A stretch of DNA of 64,000 nucleotides from Kuschelorhynchus macadamiae (Eukaryota > Arthropoda > Insecta > Coleoptera > Curculionidae): NCBI GenBank assembly GCA_030620095.1, contig JAUTXW010005211.1, forward strand, positions 682,001-746,000. The letters are read 5' to 3'. Under the pieces are notes generated by a model. That model worked only from the letters and a program-made list of their open reading frames with translations. It was not told the origin of the DNA and made no database searches. Positions 37,801-50,730 of this stretch are shown piece after piece (position 1 is the first letter of the stretch; every line of letters begins with the position of its first letter). The position numbers were made by a program, and so were the translations under genes.

Positions 37801-39476
37801 ATTTCTACTCAGTGCGCCGTTTCTTATATAAGCATCCACGATCTTCTCCATGGTTTTCAAAAGAAAAGAGGATAGACTGATGGGCCTAAAGTCCTTAGCA
37901 GTTTCGTAGCAATTACGACCCGGTTTAGGAATAAACGCTACCCGAACCCTGCGCCAGCGTTCGGGAGTATCCCAAAACCAGGCAGGCCCGAAAAAGGCGC
38001 AAAAGATGTGGGATCAGTAGTTCCTGACCCCTTCTGAAGAAGCGTCGGGAATATTCCATCTGGTCCCGCACTCTTAAATGGGCAGAACGAAGATATTGCC
38101 CACTTAATAATGTCTACTGTAACGACCTTAGCGGCCGTTTTCCAGTCAACCGGGCCTGCCCCTACTTGGAGAGCCTGCCCGGTAACCTCATCATTAGGTT
38201 CCGGACGAGAGCCTGGAAAATGAGTTTCCAGGAGCATTCCTAGAGCCTCCTCTGCGGTGGTGGTATATCCACCGGTCGGAAGCCTTAGAGCCCCCACGCT
38301 CTGTCCTCGACCTTTTGAGAGAATCCTTTGAAGTCTAGCGGCTTCCGGTAGACCTTCTAAGCTTTCGCAGTAGGTCCTCCAAGACCCTCTCTTTGAACTG
38401 CGTATCAGTTCTTTGTACCTGCGTTGAGAAATCCTATGTTCTTCCCAATCAGCAGGTAATTTCGATCGCAAGGCCCTGTTAAAGAGCCTGCGTGTATCTG
38501 TACAAGCTTTTTCAAGATCCAAGTTCCACCAAGGTGTTTTCTTGGTACCTCGATAGGTCCGCATGGCACAATTCTCATAGGAGTCTATTATGGCTTCCTG
38601 TATAGAGTTTGCCACATTTTCCACTTGCCTTACTCTACAGCATGGCATTAGTGGCATATCTAACCGCACTTTAAGCGACTCCACATAGTGAGCCCAGTTG
38701 GTTGTCCTCGGGTTTTGAAAACTACTGAGCTCCATGTCATGCTCAAGGTTTAGCTTAAAGAGGATGTGTCTGTGATCCGATAAAGATGGCTCATCAGACA
38801 CCCTCCATTCCCTAACAACCGGAACCAGCAAAAATGATGCCAGAGTTAGGTCAATAACCTCCTGCCTTCGTGACGTGACAAAAGTTGGAGTGTTTCCCCG
38901 ATTTAGAATTTCTAAATCAGTTGTACTGAGGTACTCTAAAAGACTTGCGCCCCTCGAGTTGGTGTCAGTGCTACCCCACACAACGTTGTGTGCGTTGGCG
39001 TCGCATCCAACAACAAGAGGAAGCCCGTTGTCCCTACAGTATCCTATTAAGTCAGTGAGTTCCCTGGTAGGTGGGTCCTCTCTTGAGTCATAGGGAAGAT
39101 AGGCTGAGGAAACTACAATGGGTTTGCGATGCCCTGTCTTATCCTTAAGAATCAGTTTCAGAGCCACTAGGTCCCTGGAACAAAATTCCGGTAGTGACAA
39201 GGACTCAATACATCTGTCAACGTAGATGCATGTCCTTGGGTACAGGTGGATGTCCCTTTTATAATGTAGAGAACTTTCTATCTGCCTCAGACCTCGCACA
39301 TGCCCCTTGTAAACCCAAGGTTCCTGTAGGAGGTAGATGTGTGTTTGCCCCGCAGCTATGTGACGGCCTATTAATGAGGTCGCCCCTCTGCTGTGCTGCA
39401 AGTTACTTTGTAGGAAGAGCACCCCTTTGCCTATTGGAACGAGCTAAGGGTGATCCTCCGTCATCCGGGAAGTTGT

Positions 39477-40631
39477 CTACTCCGACCCAGATGCCGCGCT
39501 ATGCACGTCTATCTGAGACAGAAGCTCAGAAACTTCCTGCTCAGCGTTAGACTCGGGGTCCAACCGCTGAGCTGGGTTTGACGGGGAGATAGGTCTCCCC
39601 GCTGCTACGGGTTTGGTGTCGGTGGAAGTTTCAGTCGAAGTTGGAGCCTTTACCTTCGTCTCAAAAGTGACGTGGGAGACCCCAGTATACGCCTTAAACT
39701 TTTGACGTGACAAGGCCTCAAAGGAAGCGTCATCAATGCCAAGCACAAGGATGAGTTTCTGTTTCTCCTCCTTGCGATAGTACGTCCTCCAGAGATTAGT
39801 TCTTAGTCCTAAGTTCTGTCTCTGAAGACGTTTTAAAGTCACGCCCGTACTGTCCGGTGGTCCATGGACAACGGCCACAACTTTTATTGTCCTGGGAACG
39901 TGTTTCTGAATTCTCAGAGATGCATTATACCATGGCTTAATGATTGGAATGGTCCCCTCCAATCAGTTCAGGGACCACTGATCTTCACAGTTCACCACAA
40001 TGGCTCCCTGTTCCATCAGCCGGAAACCGCTGAATCTAAGGAAGGGCCCCTCCATCATGCCGTCTACGACGGTATTAAGAGTTGCCAAGACAACTTCATA
40101 TTGAGTCTCCGAGATGACCACATCCGGATATGCCTCTGGTATAACGGTCACCCTGAGACCTGCCGCTGCCACCTGCCCGTATGTAAGAGTGCCCGTTTTT
40201 TGGGTCTTTTCTCAGGCTGCTTGCTTTTCTCAGTCCCTGGGGTGCTCCCTTCGGATCTGGGACGTTTAGTCCCCCCCTGAGCCTGAGTGCTAGGCCCTGG
40301 CTTGAGTGCGCCCTGGCCCGAGGTGATACCTTCGAGCCTGAGCCGTCTAGCCCTGGCCTTCTGAGCACCAGACCTGTTTTTTTTTCTTAGAACCGCCCGG
40401 TGTGTTGCCAGTCCCCTTCATGGAGCCTTGTTGAGTCGTCTCCTTTTGCAAGGAGCCAGCTCTACTAGTCCCCTCTTGGGAGCCCGGTTTTATAGACCTT
40501 TCTTCCGAAGGGCCCTTAAAAGGTTTGCTGCTATTTTTTTTCATACAGTTCCCACGAGTAACTCGGAAAGGTGGTCCACCCCAGCAGAGCCGGCTTACTG
40601 AGGTAAGGCTGTGTACTCTGGGAGGTCGCAT
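39477..40631 (-). pseudogene. ORF1 with DUF4780-like domain, broken
   Basis: The start at 40631 (MRPPRVHS...) gives a basic, Ser/Gly/Lys-rich N-terminus with low-complexity GSQEGTS-type repeats. After frame changes near 40350 and 40170 the sequence reads LRVTVIPEAYPDVVISETQY, then GPFLRFSGFRLMEQGAIVVN. It continues past an in-frame TGA where Trp is expected (39963-39967) into EGTIPIIKPWYNASLRIQ and LKRLQRQNLGLRTNLWRTYY, ending at 39477. This layout matches the ORF1 proteins of insect RNase H-type non-LTR elements that carry DUF4780. Its role would be RNA binding. It lies 54 bp upstream of ORF2. Confidence 0.75.
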
Positions 40632-40871
40632 GGTATCCCAGAGGCTCCGTTCACGACACCCGATTTGGGCTCGGGTGTCATGCAGCCCTTAGCACGGAAG
40701 CGCACACCGTGGCTTGAGCCCTGTGTCCCTCTTAGCTTCGGAGTTCCAGTCTATGCCACCCATCGGTAAGACCTCACGGTCGTAGCCATGGAGTCGTACC
40801 AATGAAAGGCCCCTGGAGTCTCTTACTGAGCCTCACCACTGCGTTCAAAGTGTGGACACGCTGGGAGGAAT

Positions 40872-40882
40872 AATAGATATTA
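40872..40882. repeat. Target-site duplication, right copy
   Basis: AATAGATATTA is identical to 36065-36075. Immediately after it the left duplication arm resumes with GTCGATGTCTTG, which in the opposite arm directly adjoins the single copy of the 11-mer. Confidence 0.9.
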
Positions 40883-41621
40883 GTCGATGTCTTGTTTTAT
40901 CCTACTTTTAAATATCATATACCAATCTGTTACAATTTAGAGTAAATAGAGATTGAAAAGAAATACTACTGGACTTAGCAGCAACTTGCTGGAACCCCGG
41001 AAGTCTATCTGATCTTATAGCTTTACTGTCCTTTAACTTTTGGACAGTGGTTTGTACTTCATGTTCTGTAAAAGTTCAAAAATAATTTTTAGATTAAGCC
41101 TCACAACCAGGAAGGTTCTTCAACTTTGTGTCGATAAAGTTACAGCCTTATTCAATACATATTGCCATATTTGAAAAAACTGAGATGACACTCTTCAACT
41201 TTAGTACATTCATACAGTCTTCCAATCATATTCTAGTAATAATCTATACATTAAGTGAAAATTTATCCTTTTAAAATTAAATTTTAGGTTAGAAATTTGC
41301 TCACATTGTCTACTTTGATACCTAGAGTTGAAACTTACAACAATGGGTCACCGTCAATATCATCCTTTCTGTCCTGTAAAAGGGCGCAGTTTAACAATGA
41401 TCTAGTAAAACATCATCATTATATTCACCATTAATTTGTATTAAATTTGTATAGAAAAGAAAAATTATTCACATCTTAGAATCTAGATGTTCGAATGGAT
41501 AGGTCAAGGGCAAATTTAGCGGGTAAAAAAAAATATCATATTTGATTGTTGCCGCGTAAATTAATATTTCTATTGGTACATACCCCTAAGAAGAACGAAA
41601 TGTGAAATTCTTTTTTTATAC

Positions 41622-42218
<597 letters not shown>

Positions 42219-42273
<55 letters not shown>

Positions 42274-42301
42274 TATATATATATATAATATATATATATA
42301 A

Positions 42302-42338
<37 letters not shown>

Positions 42339-42369
42339 TATTTATATATATATATATATATATATATAA

Positions 42370-42435
<66 letters not shown>

Positions 42436-42436
42436 A

Positions 42437-42498
<62 letters not shown>
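42219..42498. repeat. (TA)n array between the two copies of the terminus
   Basis: About 280 bp of TA repeats, broken regularly by AAG (TATAAGTATA) at five or six places, so it is not a simple continuation of the array before it. Confidence 0.95.
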
Positions 42499-42499
<1 letters not shown>

Positions 42500-44823
42500 C
42501 TGGGTGATTCACGACCCACTGTACATACTTATGTGGTGTATAGGGTACCCCTAGGGTATATCGAAATGGATATTTAAATTTATTAATTCGGCTTTTTTAC
42601 TAAGATACAGGGTGATTTTTATATTTTGGTAAAAATTTGTTCACCCTGTATCTCCTAAACGGCTAAATCCATTTTTTTTTAAATTTTGTACACAAACACT
42701 CTTGGTATATCACAACTTTTTGACGTTTGAAAAGTAACAAAATTCCAGGGCCGTATCCAGCCAATTCACACAGGGGAGGGGGGCTAGTTTTGAGACACCC
42801 TGTACATCGGAATTCGGTATTTTTGAATTTTTTTCTTAAACTACATTCATTTGTGAACAATAATATGCCACCATCTTGAATGGCACACTAAAGGTTATGT
42901 ACGAAATTTAAATCTTTAGATAGAACATACCCCTTTTTTTAGCGGTATCTGTATTAAAGCTTTTAACTAAGTATAAAATTATTTCAATGATTGACTTTAA
43001 AAAAAAAATAAACTATCTCTACTAATAAAACACAGCCTTGTCGAATTATTTTTTATTTTTAGTGGCCCAAAAATACCAAAATCTACCCTAACACAATAAT
43101 GCCTGTCTAACGGTATCTCTACATTTTTGTGCACGCTTTTGTGAATTGCAATTGAGCGTTGTATCATTTACATTTGAGGTTTTTGTCTAAATGCTTGACT
43201 TTAAAAAAATTAAACTATCTCTACTAATAAACCAGTTAATTTCTGTTTGAGTCTTTTATCTTTTTTCATCTCTTATCTAATGCTGTAAGAGCTTGTTTTT
43301 TTTTAATTTTTTTATTTACCTTTATTTTTTTCGGCTACCGTAAAAATTTATCTTTTTTTATTTTTGTTATTGTATAAACAAATTACGTGTAAGAGCATTT
43401 GTGTTTTTTTTTAATTTTTTTTTATTTACCTTTATTTTTTTCGTAACCTTAAAACCTACAAAAAAATACAAATTCAATAAATTTTAATACCTAGAAATAA
43501 TAAAGTAAGCCTTGGAATTTAGACAGATATTTTAAAAATGACATTACGTACATACAATTCAATCATTTGTGTTTGACATTGTTTGACAGCACTAGGCGAA
43601 TTTCCGCCCAATTAGCGATACCGCAGACAAGAGTATGGAGAACTATAAAAAATGAAAACTTATACCCTTTCCATGTACAAGAGGTACAAAGATTAGAAGA
43701 AGGCGACTACTTGCCTAGATTAGCATTTGCTAGGTGGGTAATAAATCATTGAAGAACTATTTTTAGAGCACTATTCACTGATGAAGCCCAATTTACAAGG
43801 GACGGAGTCTTTAATTCTAGAAACTCTCATGTATGGGCAGATGAAAACCCTCGTTCGTTGTGATTAGCCAATTCTCAACGAAAGTTTTCAGTGAATGTTT
43901 GGTGCGGTTTAATAAATAATCATTTAATTGGACCACATATTTTCCCTCAACGACTAACGGCTGTTGTGTATTTGGACTTTCTACAAAACATTTTACCGGG
44001 CTTATTAGAAAATGTAAATTTAAGAGACATATGGTTTCAACACGATGGGGCACCTGCACATTTTGGAATTGATGTTCGAAATTATCTCAATAAACAATTT
44101 GCTGATCGGTGGATTGGACGCAGAGGACCACATCCTTGGCCAGCTAGGTCGCCAGACTTTAATCCAGCCGACTACTTTTTGTGGGGGCATCTAAAACAAA
44201 AAGTTTACAGTGTTCCAATCGAAACTAGGGATCAATTAATAAATAGGATACATTTTTATTGCGACGAGGTTAGACAAAACCCTCAAATGATTCACCGCTC
44301 AATTGCAAACCTACAAAAGCGTGCACAAAAATGTAGAGACACCGGTGGTATGCATTTTGAAAACATTTTGTAGCTTTTAAGACGTTATTGTGTTAGGGTA
44401 GATTTTAGTTTTTTTTGGGCTACTGAAAATAAAAATTAATTCGACAAGGCTGTGTTTTATTAGTAGAGATAGTTTAATTTTTTTTTAAAGTCAATCATTG
44501 AAATAATTTTATACTTAGTTAAAAGCTTTAATACAGATACCGCTTAAAAAGGGTATGTACTATCTAAAGATTTAAATTTCGTACATAACCTTTAGTGTGC
44601 CATTCAAGATGGTGGCATATTTTTGTTTACAAATGAATGTAGTTTAAGAAAAAAATTCAAAAATACCGAATTCCGGGTGTCTCAAAACTAACCCCCCTCC
44701 CCTGTGTGAATTGGCTGGATACGGCCCTGGAACTTTGCTACTTTTCAAACGTCAAAAAGTTATGATATACCAAGAGTGTTTGTGTACAAAATTTTAAAAA
44801 AATCTATTAAGCAGTTTAGGAGA

Positions 44824-44825
<2 letters not shown>
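42499..44825 (+). mobile_element. Tc1/mariner-like element 1, centre of the inverted duplication
   Basis: Long inverted termini (left 42649-43100, right 44384-44825) flank a degraded DDE transposase. The left side has an extra outer 150 bp (42499-42648, beginning ACTGGGTGATTC) that the right side lacks; there the terminus runs directly into (TA)n. A sub-motif, CTATCTCTACTAATAAA, occurs in both termini and again at 43215-43232. The element sits in TA repeats, as expected for a family that inserts at TA. Confidence 0.8.
43567..44373 (+). pseudogene. Transposase of element 1 (DDE, apparent DD41D spacing), N-terminus lost
   Basis: One frame reads from an HTH-like segment (ISAQLAIPQTRVWRTIKNEN) through FTDEAQFTRDGVFN (first catalytic Asp, about 43777), SVNVWCGLINNHLIGPHIF and WFQHDGAPAHFGIDVRNYL (second Asp, about 44044). 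It then reaches WIGRRGPHPWPARSPDFNPA, DYFLWGHLK and the ending GGMHFENIL with TAG at 44371. Between the second Asp and the Asp of NPAD I count 41 residues, the DD41D spacing. Two in-frame TGA stops (about 43750 and 43861) stand where Arg is expected. The DUF4817-type N-terminal domain seen in element 2 is missing here, with no coding signal at 43100-43560. Confidence 0.85.
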
Positions 44826-45356
<531 letters not shown>

Positions 45357-46091
45357 TTCACATTTCGTTCTTCTTAGGGGTATGTACCAATAGAAATATT
45401 AATTTACGCGGCAACATTCAAATATGATATCTTTTTTACCCGCTAAATTTGCCCTTGACCTATCCAGTCGAACATCTAGATTCTAAGATGAATAATTTTC
45501 CTTTTCTATACAAATTTAATACAAATTAATGGTGAATATAATGATGATGTTTTACTAGATCATTGTTAAACCGCGCCCTTTTACAGGACAGAAAGGATGA
45601 TATTGACGGTGACCCATTGTTGTAAGTTTCAACTCTAGGTATCAAAGTAGACAATGTGAGCAAATTTCTAACGTAAAATTTAATTTTAAAAGGGCAAATT
45701 TTCACTTAATGTATGTAGATTATTACTAGAATATGATTGGAAGACTGTATGAATGTACTAAAGTCGAAGAGTGTCATCTCAGTTTTATCAAATATGGCAA
45801 GATGTATTGAATGAGGCTGTAACTTTATCGACCCAAAGTTGAACAACCTTCCTGGTTGAACAGTTGTGAGGCTTAATCTAAAAATTATTTTTGAACTTTT
45901 ACAGAACATGAAGTACAAACCACTGTCCAAAAGTTAAAGCAAAGCTATAAGATCAGATAGACTTTCGGGGTTCCAGCAAGTTGCTGCTAAGTCCAGTAGT
46001 ATTTCTTTTCAATCTCTATTTACTCTCAATTGTAACAGATTAGTATATGGTTATCATGATATTTAAAAGTGGGATAAAACAAGACATCGAC

Positions 46092-46102
46092 TAATATCTA
46101 TT
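46092..46102. other. Empty insertion site matching the retroelement in the left arm
   Basis: The complement reads TTTACAATAGATATTAGTCGATG: one copy of the 11-bp target, flanked on one side by the sequence left of 36065 and on the other by the sequence right of 40882. This is the pre-insertion state. Confidence 0.9.
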
Positions 46103-46129
46103 GTAAATGCACCAGCTAAAGTATAGAAG

Positions 46130-47002
46130 ATAATTTTACTGAGAATTGTGAATATAATCAAATCCTATTTATTTAACACGTGTCAGAATCTAAAAATAAA
46201 AGGAACTCAATCTTTCACATACCGTAGTACATCAGGGGCAACAAAGGTCTAATTTCGGATGTACCTTTTTATTCATGTTCATATTATTTATGCATGTAAC
46301 AATTGCATTGCAATATACACTCGTCATATATAGGTAAGTATAAAATTGTAAAAACATTAAACCTTAAAAGATATTAATAATAATAAATGATACAAAAGAT
46401 ACTAACAAAGAGACATTTATAAAATTATAATTTAAAATAAAAATATTACAACATATTAAAATTGAAAGACAGGTACTCTTTAAAAAACTACAAAAACAGT
46501 TTTGGATTAATATTTTCTTTATAGTTCTTTTAAAACTCATAAGTGGTGGAATTTTAATCTTTATTGGGAGAATATTAAAAAATTTTATTGTCCAGTAGTT
46601 CGGACCTCCCTGACACCTCCTTAATCGCCAGTAGATAGGTACAACATCACCCTGATGCCTTGTCTCATACTGGTGTAGTTCTTGATGAGTCACAAACAGA
46701 TCTGTGTGTTTCTTAACATACAGTAGATTCTCTAGTATGTACAAGGAAGGAACAGTGAGCACCTCGCAAGTCCTAAAAGCCGCCCTGCAGTCCTCTCTAA
46801 AGTCCAAACCATTCAACTCCCTAATTGCCTTTCGCTGCAAACCAAAACGTCGATAAGCATTAGCTGCATGCCCCCAGGCAAGTATAGCATTTGAAAGGTG
46901 AGAGTGGAAGGTTGAATAATAAGCTGTTTTTAGTACATTAAGAGACATTATGAGCCAAATTTCCAAGTAAACATAGGCTTTTAGATAATTTGGGGGCGAT
47001 AG
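46130..47002 (-). pseudogene. RT C-terminal part and 3' UTR, inverted copy of 35.2-36.0 kb
   Basis: On minus, an open frame from 47011 to 46364 reads LKAYVYLEIWLIMSLNVLKT, then HLSNAILAWGHAANAYRRFG, LDFREDCRAAFRTCEVLTVP, and GDVVPIYWRLRRCQGGPNYW. It corresponds to the RT C-terminal domain of the 33.6-36.0 kb element and keeps the frame better than that copy: AILAWGHAANA is intact here but broken there. It has no polymerase domain; at its 5' side it abuts an unrelated endonuclease at 47003. Confidence 0.85.
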
Positions 47003-47789
47003 TTTTTCCAAGTTGTCAATGGTAGATTGTAATCGCCAAATATAAACAGTTTCTAAGAAGAATAATTGTGACAGATAATCTCGACTGCATCGCAGTGAAA
47101 CTGATATTTTTCTATTTCAGAATTAGGGGGATATAGACACCACAAAAAAAGCAAACTTGGAAAAACCATACTTAACAAATAATTGTTCAACACTAGTCTG
47201 ATCCACTGTAATTATCTGGGAATTAATACACTTTTTTATCATTATAATAACACCGCCTCCTCTCTTCTTAGTACTTGTCAAATCAGATCTATCACAACGA
47301 AAAGTATTGTAACCATTCACTAAAATTTCAGAATCCAAGATCCTATCACTCAGCCAACTTTCAACCAATATTACCACATCATAATCACAACTCAATAAAG
47401 CATGTTTAAGATCCAGCAATTTAGAACTAATTCCACCTACATTCTGACAATATATTTTCAATGGGGTTCGGCTATGTTTTTTTGAGATCGTTTAGCAATA
47501 AAAGGATCTCCATTCTTATATCTGATAACTAAGTCTTCGCCTTTATGTTTCCTTATACCTAATTCCTCGTGCAGTTTTTTGAGTTCACTTCTCTGTGTTA
47601 TCGTGAGGTCAGCATTAATTCTAATGTTCGAATCACCAGCCTTTCTTTTATGTTTAAGGCAAATCAGGGCCATATCAGGGTTAGAAAATGATACCCGTAA
47701 TGGTCTCACCTTATCACTCCTACGTCCGATTCGTGACACATTAAAAGTAGCACCACAATTCATTTCCAATTTTCCAGTAGAGACACAAT

Positions 47790-47790
<1 letters not shown>
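47003..47790 (-). pseudogene. ORF1 end plus endonuclease of another non-LTR element
   Basis: On minus, ORF1 C-terminal sequence comes first: SRIGRRSDKVRPLRVSF, RINADLTITQRSELKKLHEE, LVIRYKNGDPFIAKRS (47490-47760), typical of the RNA-binding end of ORF1 proteins. The endonuclease follows at 47461: IYCQNVGGISSKLLDLKHAL, SCDYDVVILVESWLSD, TKKRGGGVIIMI, then after a frameshift PPNSEIEKYQFHCDAVEI and FIFGDYNLPLTTWKN, which ends exactly at the outer edge of the duplication arm. The usual catalytic TE of LTETWL reads VE here. No RT follows in this orientation from the same family. Confidence 0.8.
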
Positions 47791-47850
<60 letters not shown>

Positions 47851-47857
47851 ATATATG
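47791..47857. repeat. (TA)n array between head-to-head element parts
   Basis: About 65 bp of TA with two TATATG variants near its right end. ORF1 sequence on minus ends on one side, and plus-strand RT linker sequence begins just beyond the other. Confidence 0.9.
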
Positions 47858-50181
47858 GGCATATTGGTATCAATAAGGAGTAGAAATAGGCTTAAAAAAC
47901 AATGTACATTAAATCAAAATAATAAAGTTTTATTAAATAGGTATAAGGAATATCGAAAAACGCTGTCCAAAATTATTAAACAATCTAAGTACACTTATTA
48001 TGAAACTAAAACAGAAAATAATGTAAATAATCCAAAAAAAACTTTGGAAGGTAATTAAAGAGGCTACCAATGACCAAATAGCTGAAACAGATATAAACTG
48101 TATAATGCATAGGGATAATATTGAAATATGTGACAGGAAAAAGATAGCAAACGAGTTTAACAACTTTTTCAGCAGCATTGGTAGAAAATTAACGGAACAA
48201 ATTACTCCAACTAATAATAGTCATAACATGAACAGTAGAGTGGTAAATTCATTGCTATTTAATCCAATAACACACAAAGAAATAATTAAGGAAATTAATA
48301 GTCTAAAGCTGGGAGTCAAGGGTGGTAAAGACTGCATATGTTCAAATATTATAATGCAATATAAATATAAACTAATTCAGCCCCTAAACTACATTATAAA
48401 TATTGTTTTTGCTACAGGAGTCTTCCCTGATATATTGAAAAATTCAATAATTATACCACTCTTCAAAAAAGGTGATAAAAGATCAACAAATAACTATAGA
48501 CCAATAAGTTTAACAAGTACAATTAGTAAGGTAATAGAAAAATGTATAAGAAATAGAATCGTAATTTTTTAGAAAAACATAAATTATTGAACAAAAGTCA
48601 ATTTGCTTTCAGGGAGAACTCTAATACAGAGAATGCCTTATGTAAAGTGACCGAGGGTATACTGAAAAAACTTGACAAGGGTAATAAGGTCAAGGTGTAT
48701 TTTTGGTCTTACAGAAGGCTTTTGACACTGTAGCACATGAAATTCTGCTAGAACGGCTGGCAAATTTGGGTATTAGAGGTATTCCTAATAATTTAATCAG
48801 ATCATATTTAAATAAAAGAAAACAACGTGTCAGAATTGCAGACGAAGTAAGTGCTAACGCAGAGATGGAGTTTGGTGTGCCACAGGGAACAGTCCTGTCA
48901 CCACTATGTTTTAATATATGTATATAGATGGTATACTGTCTGCCTTGGGTGATAACGGGGAAGTTTTTTGTTTTGCGGATGATACAGGGATAGTAATTAG
49001 TGGAGAAACTTGGGAGTTAGTGAGGACAGTGGAAATTGCACTACAAAAAATAAAAATATGGTTAGATAATAGTCTACTTTCTTTAAATATTGATAAAATT
49101 AAGTTCATGGCGTTCTCTTTCTCCCCTTGCACTCTGCGTGGTTTCGAGACTCTCCAAATGCATGAGGTGAAGTGCAGACTGGAGGAGGATAATTGTCACT
49201 GTGAAAAATTCATAGAAAGAAAATCAAGCCTAAAATATTTACGAGTAATAATTGACGAAACTTTTAGTTGGAAGGAACAAGTTAAATTTGTAACTGTAAG
49301 AATAAGGAAAATAATTTTCAAATTGTATGAACTAAGAAATGTATTACCTCTAAAATCATTAAAAATGGTGTACTTTGCATTGGTGGAATCAATAATTAAT
49401 TATGGTTTAGTGGTTTGGGGTGGTGCAGGAAAAATAGTGATGGCAAAATTACAAATAGCTCAGAAATGGGTTATAAAGACAATGCTTTTCAAAACGAAAA
49501 GATATTCCACAGAGCTGGTTTATACAGATAGTAACTTGCTATCAATAAATCAGCTGTATGTTAAGTCAATTATTAGATTCATGTTAAAAAATAACTATTA
49601 TAAAGTGAATGTAAGCCACGGAGTAAACACAAGAAATGCTGCTCAAAATAATGTAGTCCTGCAAAAGCCTCGTCATACTGTATTTAAGAATCATATTTAC
49701 TGTTTAGGTCCAAAAGTTTTCAATGAACTACCATTAGATATAAGATCAAAACCCTACTATAAAGTTAAGAGTAAAATCAATGGATGGTTATTTGAGTCTA
49801 ATTATGTAATCAGATATGTTATTTAAGGTAAAAATTAGTACAAATTATAGAATTGTTTTCGTTATATTACTTTTATTATTATTATTTATTATTTTATTTT
49901 TTTTTCTCTTTTTTCTTTGATATTTTAGTTGATGGGTATAATGAAATTATATATTTTGTGATCAATTGATTATTGTATAACCTCAAAATTATAATTATAA
50001 ATGGTAATTTTTCTCATAATGTGGCGGTGCACACACAGTATTATAAATACCATTGTGCACTGAAAGCTTTTAACAGTTACAGTACTATTAATTTTTTTTT
50101 CTTATTGTAAATTTATATTTGTGAACTGTTGTATTTCTTTATTGTAAATTGATATTTGTAACTGTTAAATGAATAAATAAT
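47858..50181 (+). mobile_element. Non-LTR retrotransposon 3' part with AATAAATAA tail
   Basis: The plus-strand linker, RT and C-terminal region are followed by a 350-bp AT-rich 3' UTR ending AATGAATAAATAA at 50168-50180, directly against the terminus of Tc1/mariner-like element 2. ORF1 and endonuclease are missing in this orientation but occur, inverted, immediately upstream at 47.0-47.8 kb. Confidence 0.8.
47870..49826 (+). pseudogene. Reverse transcriptase with Val at the first catalytic Asp
   Basis: The linker reads RYKEYRKTLSKIIKQSKYTY near 47940. RT motifs are IIIPLFKKGDKRSTNNYRPI (48450-48515), LLNKSQFAFRENSNTENAL (48585-48645), then FLVLQKAFDTVAHEIL (48699-48745), where the usual FLDLQKAFD has Val (GTC) for the catalytic Asp. 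Motif B reads EFGVPQGTVLSPLCF (48870-48912). Motif C, EVFCFADDTGIVI, is intact (48961-49000). The C-terminal region runs open to TAA at 49824 with INYGLVVWGGAGKIVMAKLQ and CLGPKVFNELPLDIRSKPYY. Frameshifts lie near 48050, 48570, 48695 and 48925. Confidence 0.85.
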
Positions 50182-50182
50182 G

Positions 50183-50602
50183 CGGAAAGTTTTAGAGGAA
50201 ACTTATTGCATTCGATATCCGGCTTTAGATTTATGATCGATCAATTGTTTTTGGAAATATCGGGGAAAAACCGAAAATGGCGAATTTCGTTTTTGGCCAG
50301 TATATCCAGAACGGTAAATTTGACAGCTGCCAAAATGTGACATTATTCGGACACATTTTTAAGACAAATAAGATGGCGTATACGACACGTCTTCATTGTT
50401 TTTTGTTAACCCGCAACCCGCCTCAACTCATTTTTCTTATGGCCGCCATATTGGATTTTTCGATTTTTGGAAAGAGTCTAAAATTTTCAGTCTAGTGATA
50501 TCTCACAAGTGCATTAAAGATTTTAGTATCATCGAAATATTACACTTCGTAAAGTTAGGTTTCAGTTTTTTCTAAGGAGGCCATGATTTATCTGTAACAA
50601 AA
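50183..50602 (+). repeat. Element 2 left inverted terminus
   Basis: It is highly similar to the reverse complement of 52748-53154. It holds an open frame of 72 codons at 50277-50495 whose translation (for example VTLFGHIFKTNKMAYTTRL) is nearly the same as that of the opposite terminus. That similarity follows from the repeat itself. The terminus includes several predicted-hairpin-like AT stretches. Confidence 0.85.
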
Positions 50603-50730
50603 TTGGATTTTGACTTTGACGTTAAGTTAAATAGTTGAAAGTATCAAAGCTGTGTTTTAATAAGTAGTAGGTACACTTTGATCCCAATAAAATCATAAAT
50701 TGACACATAAATTGTCAAAACCTATAGAAA

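Larger units (their letters stand above)
36160..39422 (-). pseudogene. ORF2: endonuclease, RT (core deleted), RNase H, zinc knuckle
   Basis: ATG at 39422 opens MLFLQSNLQHSRGA. Endonuclease motifs are LLQEPWV, VVGCDANAHNVVWGS and LSDHRHILFKL. The RT entry is FKSAGPDGIFPTLLQ (38050-38090), then FIPKPGRNCYETAKDFRPIS (37870-37930, after a frame change) and VDAYIRNGALSRN. At about 37775-37795 the sequence jumps to MQRALAMVEKWCQKHGLSVN, which normally follows YADD, so motifs A, B and C are gone. RNase H follows with WFTDGSLMKEGSGAGIY, YQAEITAIL and WVPGHQGIEGNEGSDQLARE. After a frame change near 36780 the C-terminal CCHC knuckle occurs twice, ending at 36160. Confidence 0.9.
36076..40871 (-). mobile_element. 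RNase H-bearing non-LTR retrotransposon (R1/LOA/I-like), recent insertion
   Basis: The element lies on minus with ORF1 (40.6-39.5 kb), ORF2 (39.4-36.2 kb) and a short 3' end made of ATGTCTATGTCTATAATATC-like repeats at 36076-36095. It is flanked by an 11-bp duplication and is absent from the matching site in the other duplication arm. Its GC content is clearly higher than that of the surroundings. The presence of RNase H and a CCHC finger after RT points to the R1/LOA/I group; I cannot choose the clade by eye. The polymerase core is deleted, so the copy is defective and depended on proteins from another copy or lost its core after insertion. Confidence 0.9.

Noticed and set aside
38875..40280. 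Plus-strand open frames opposite the RNase H-bearing retrotransposon
   Set aside because: They are antisense shadows of the GC-richer ORF1 and ORF2, with no motifs of their own.
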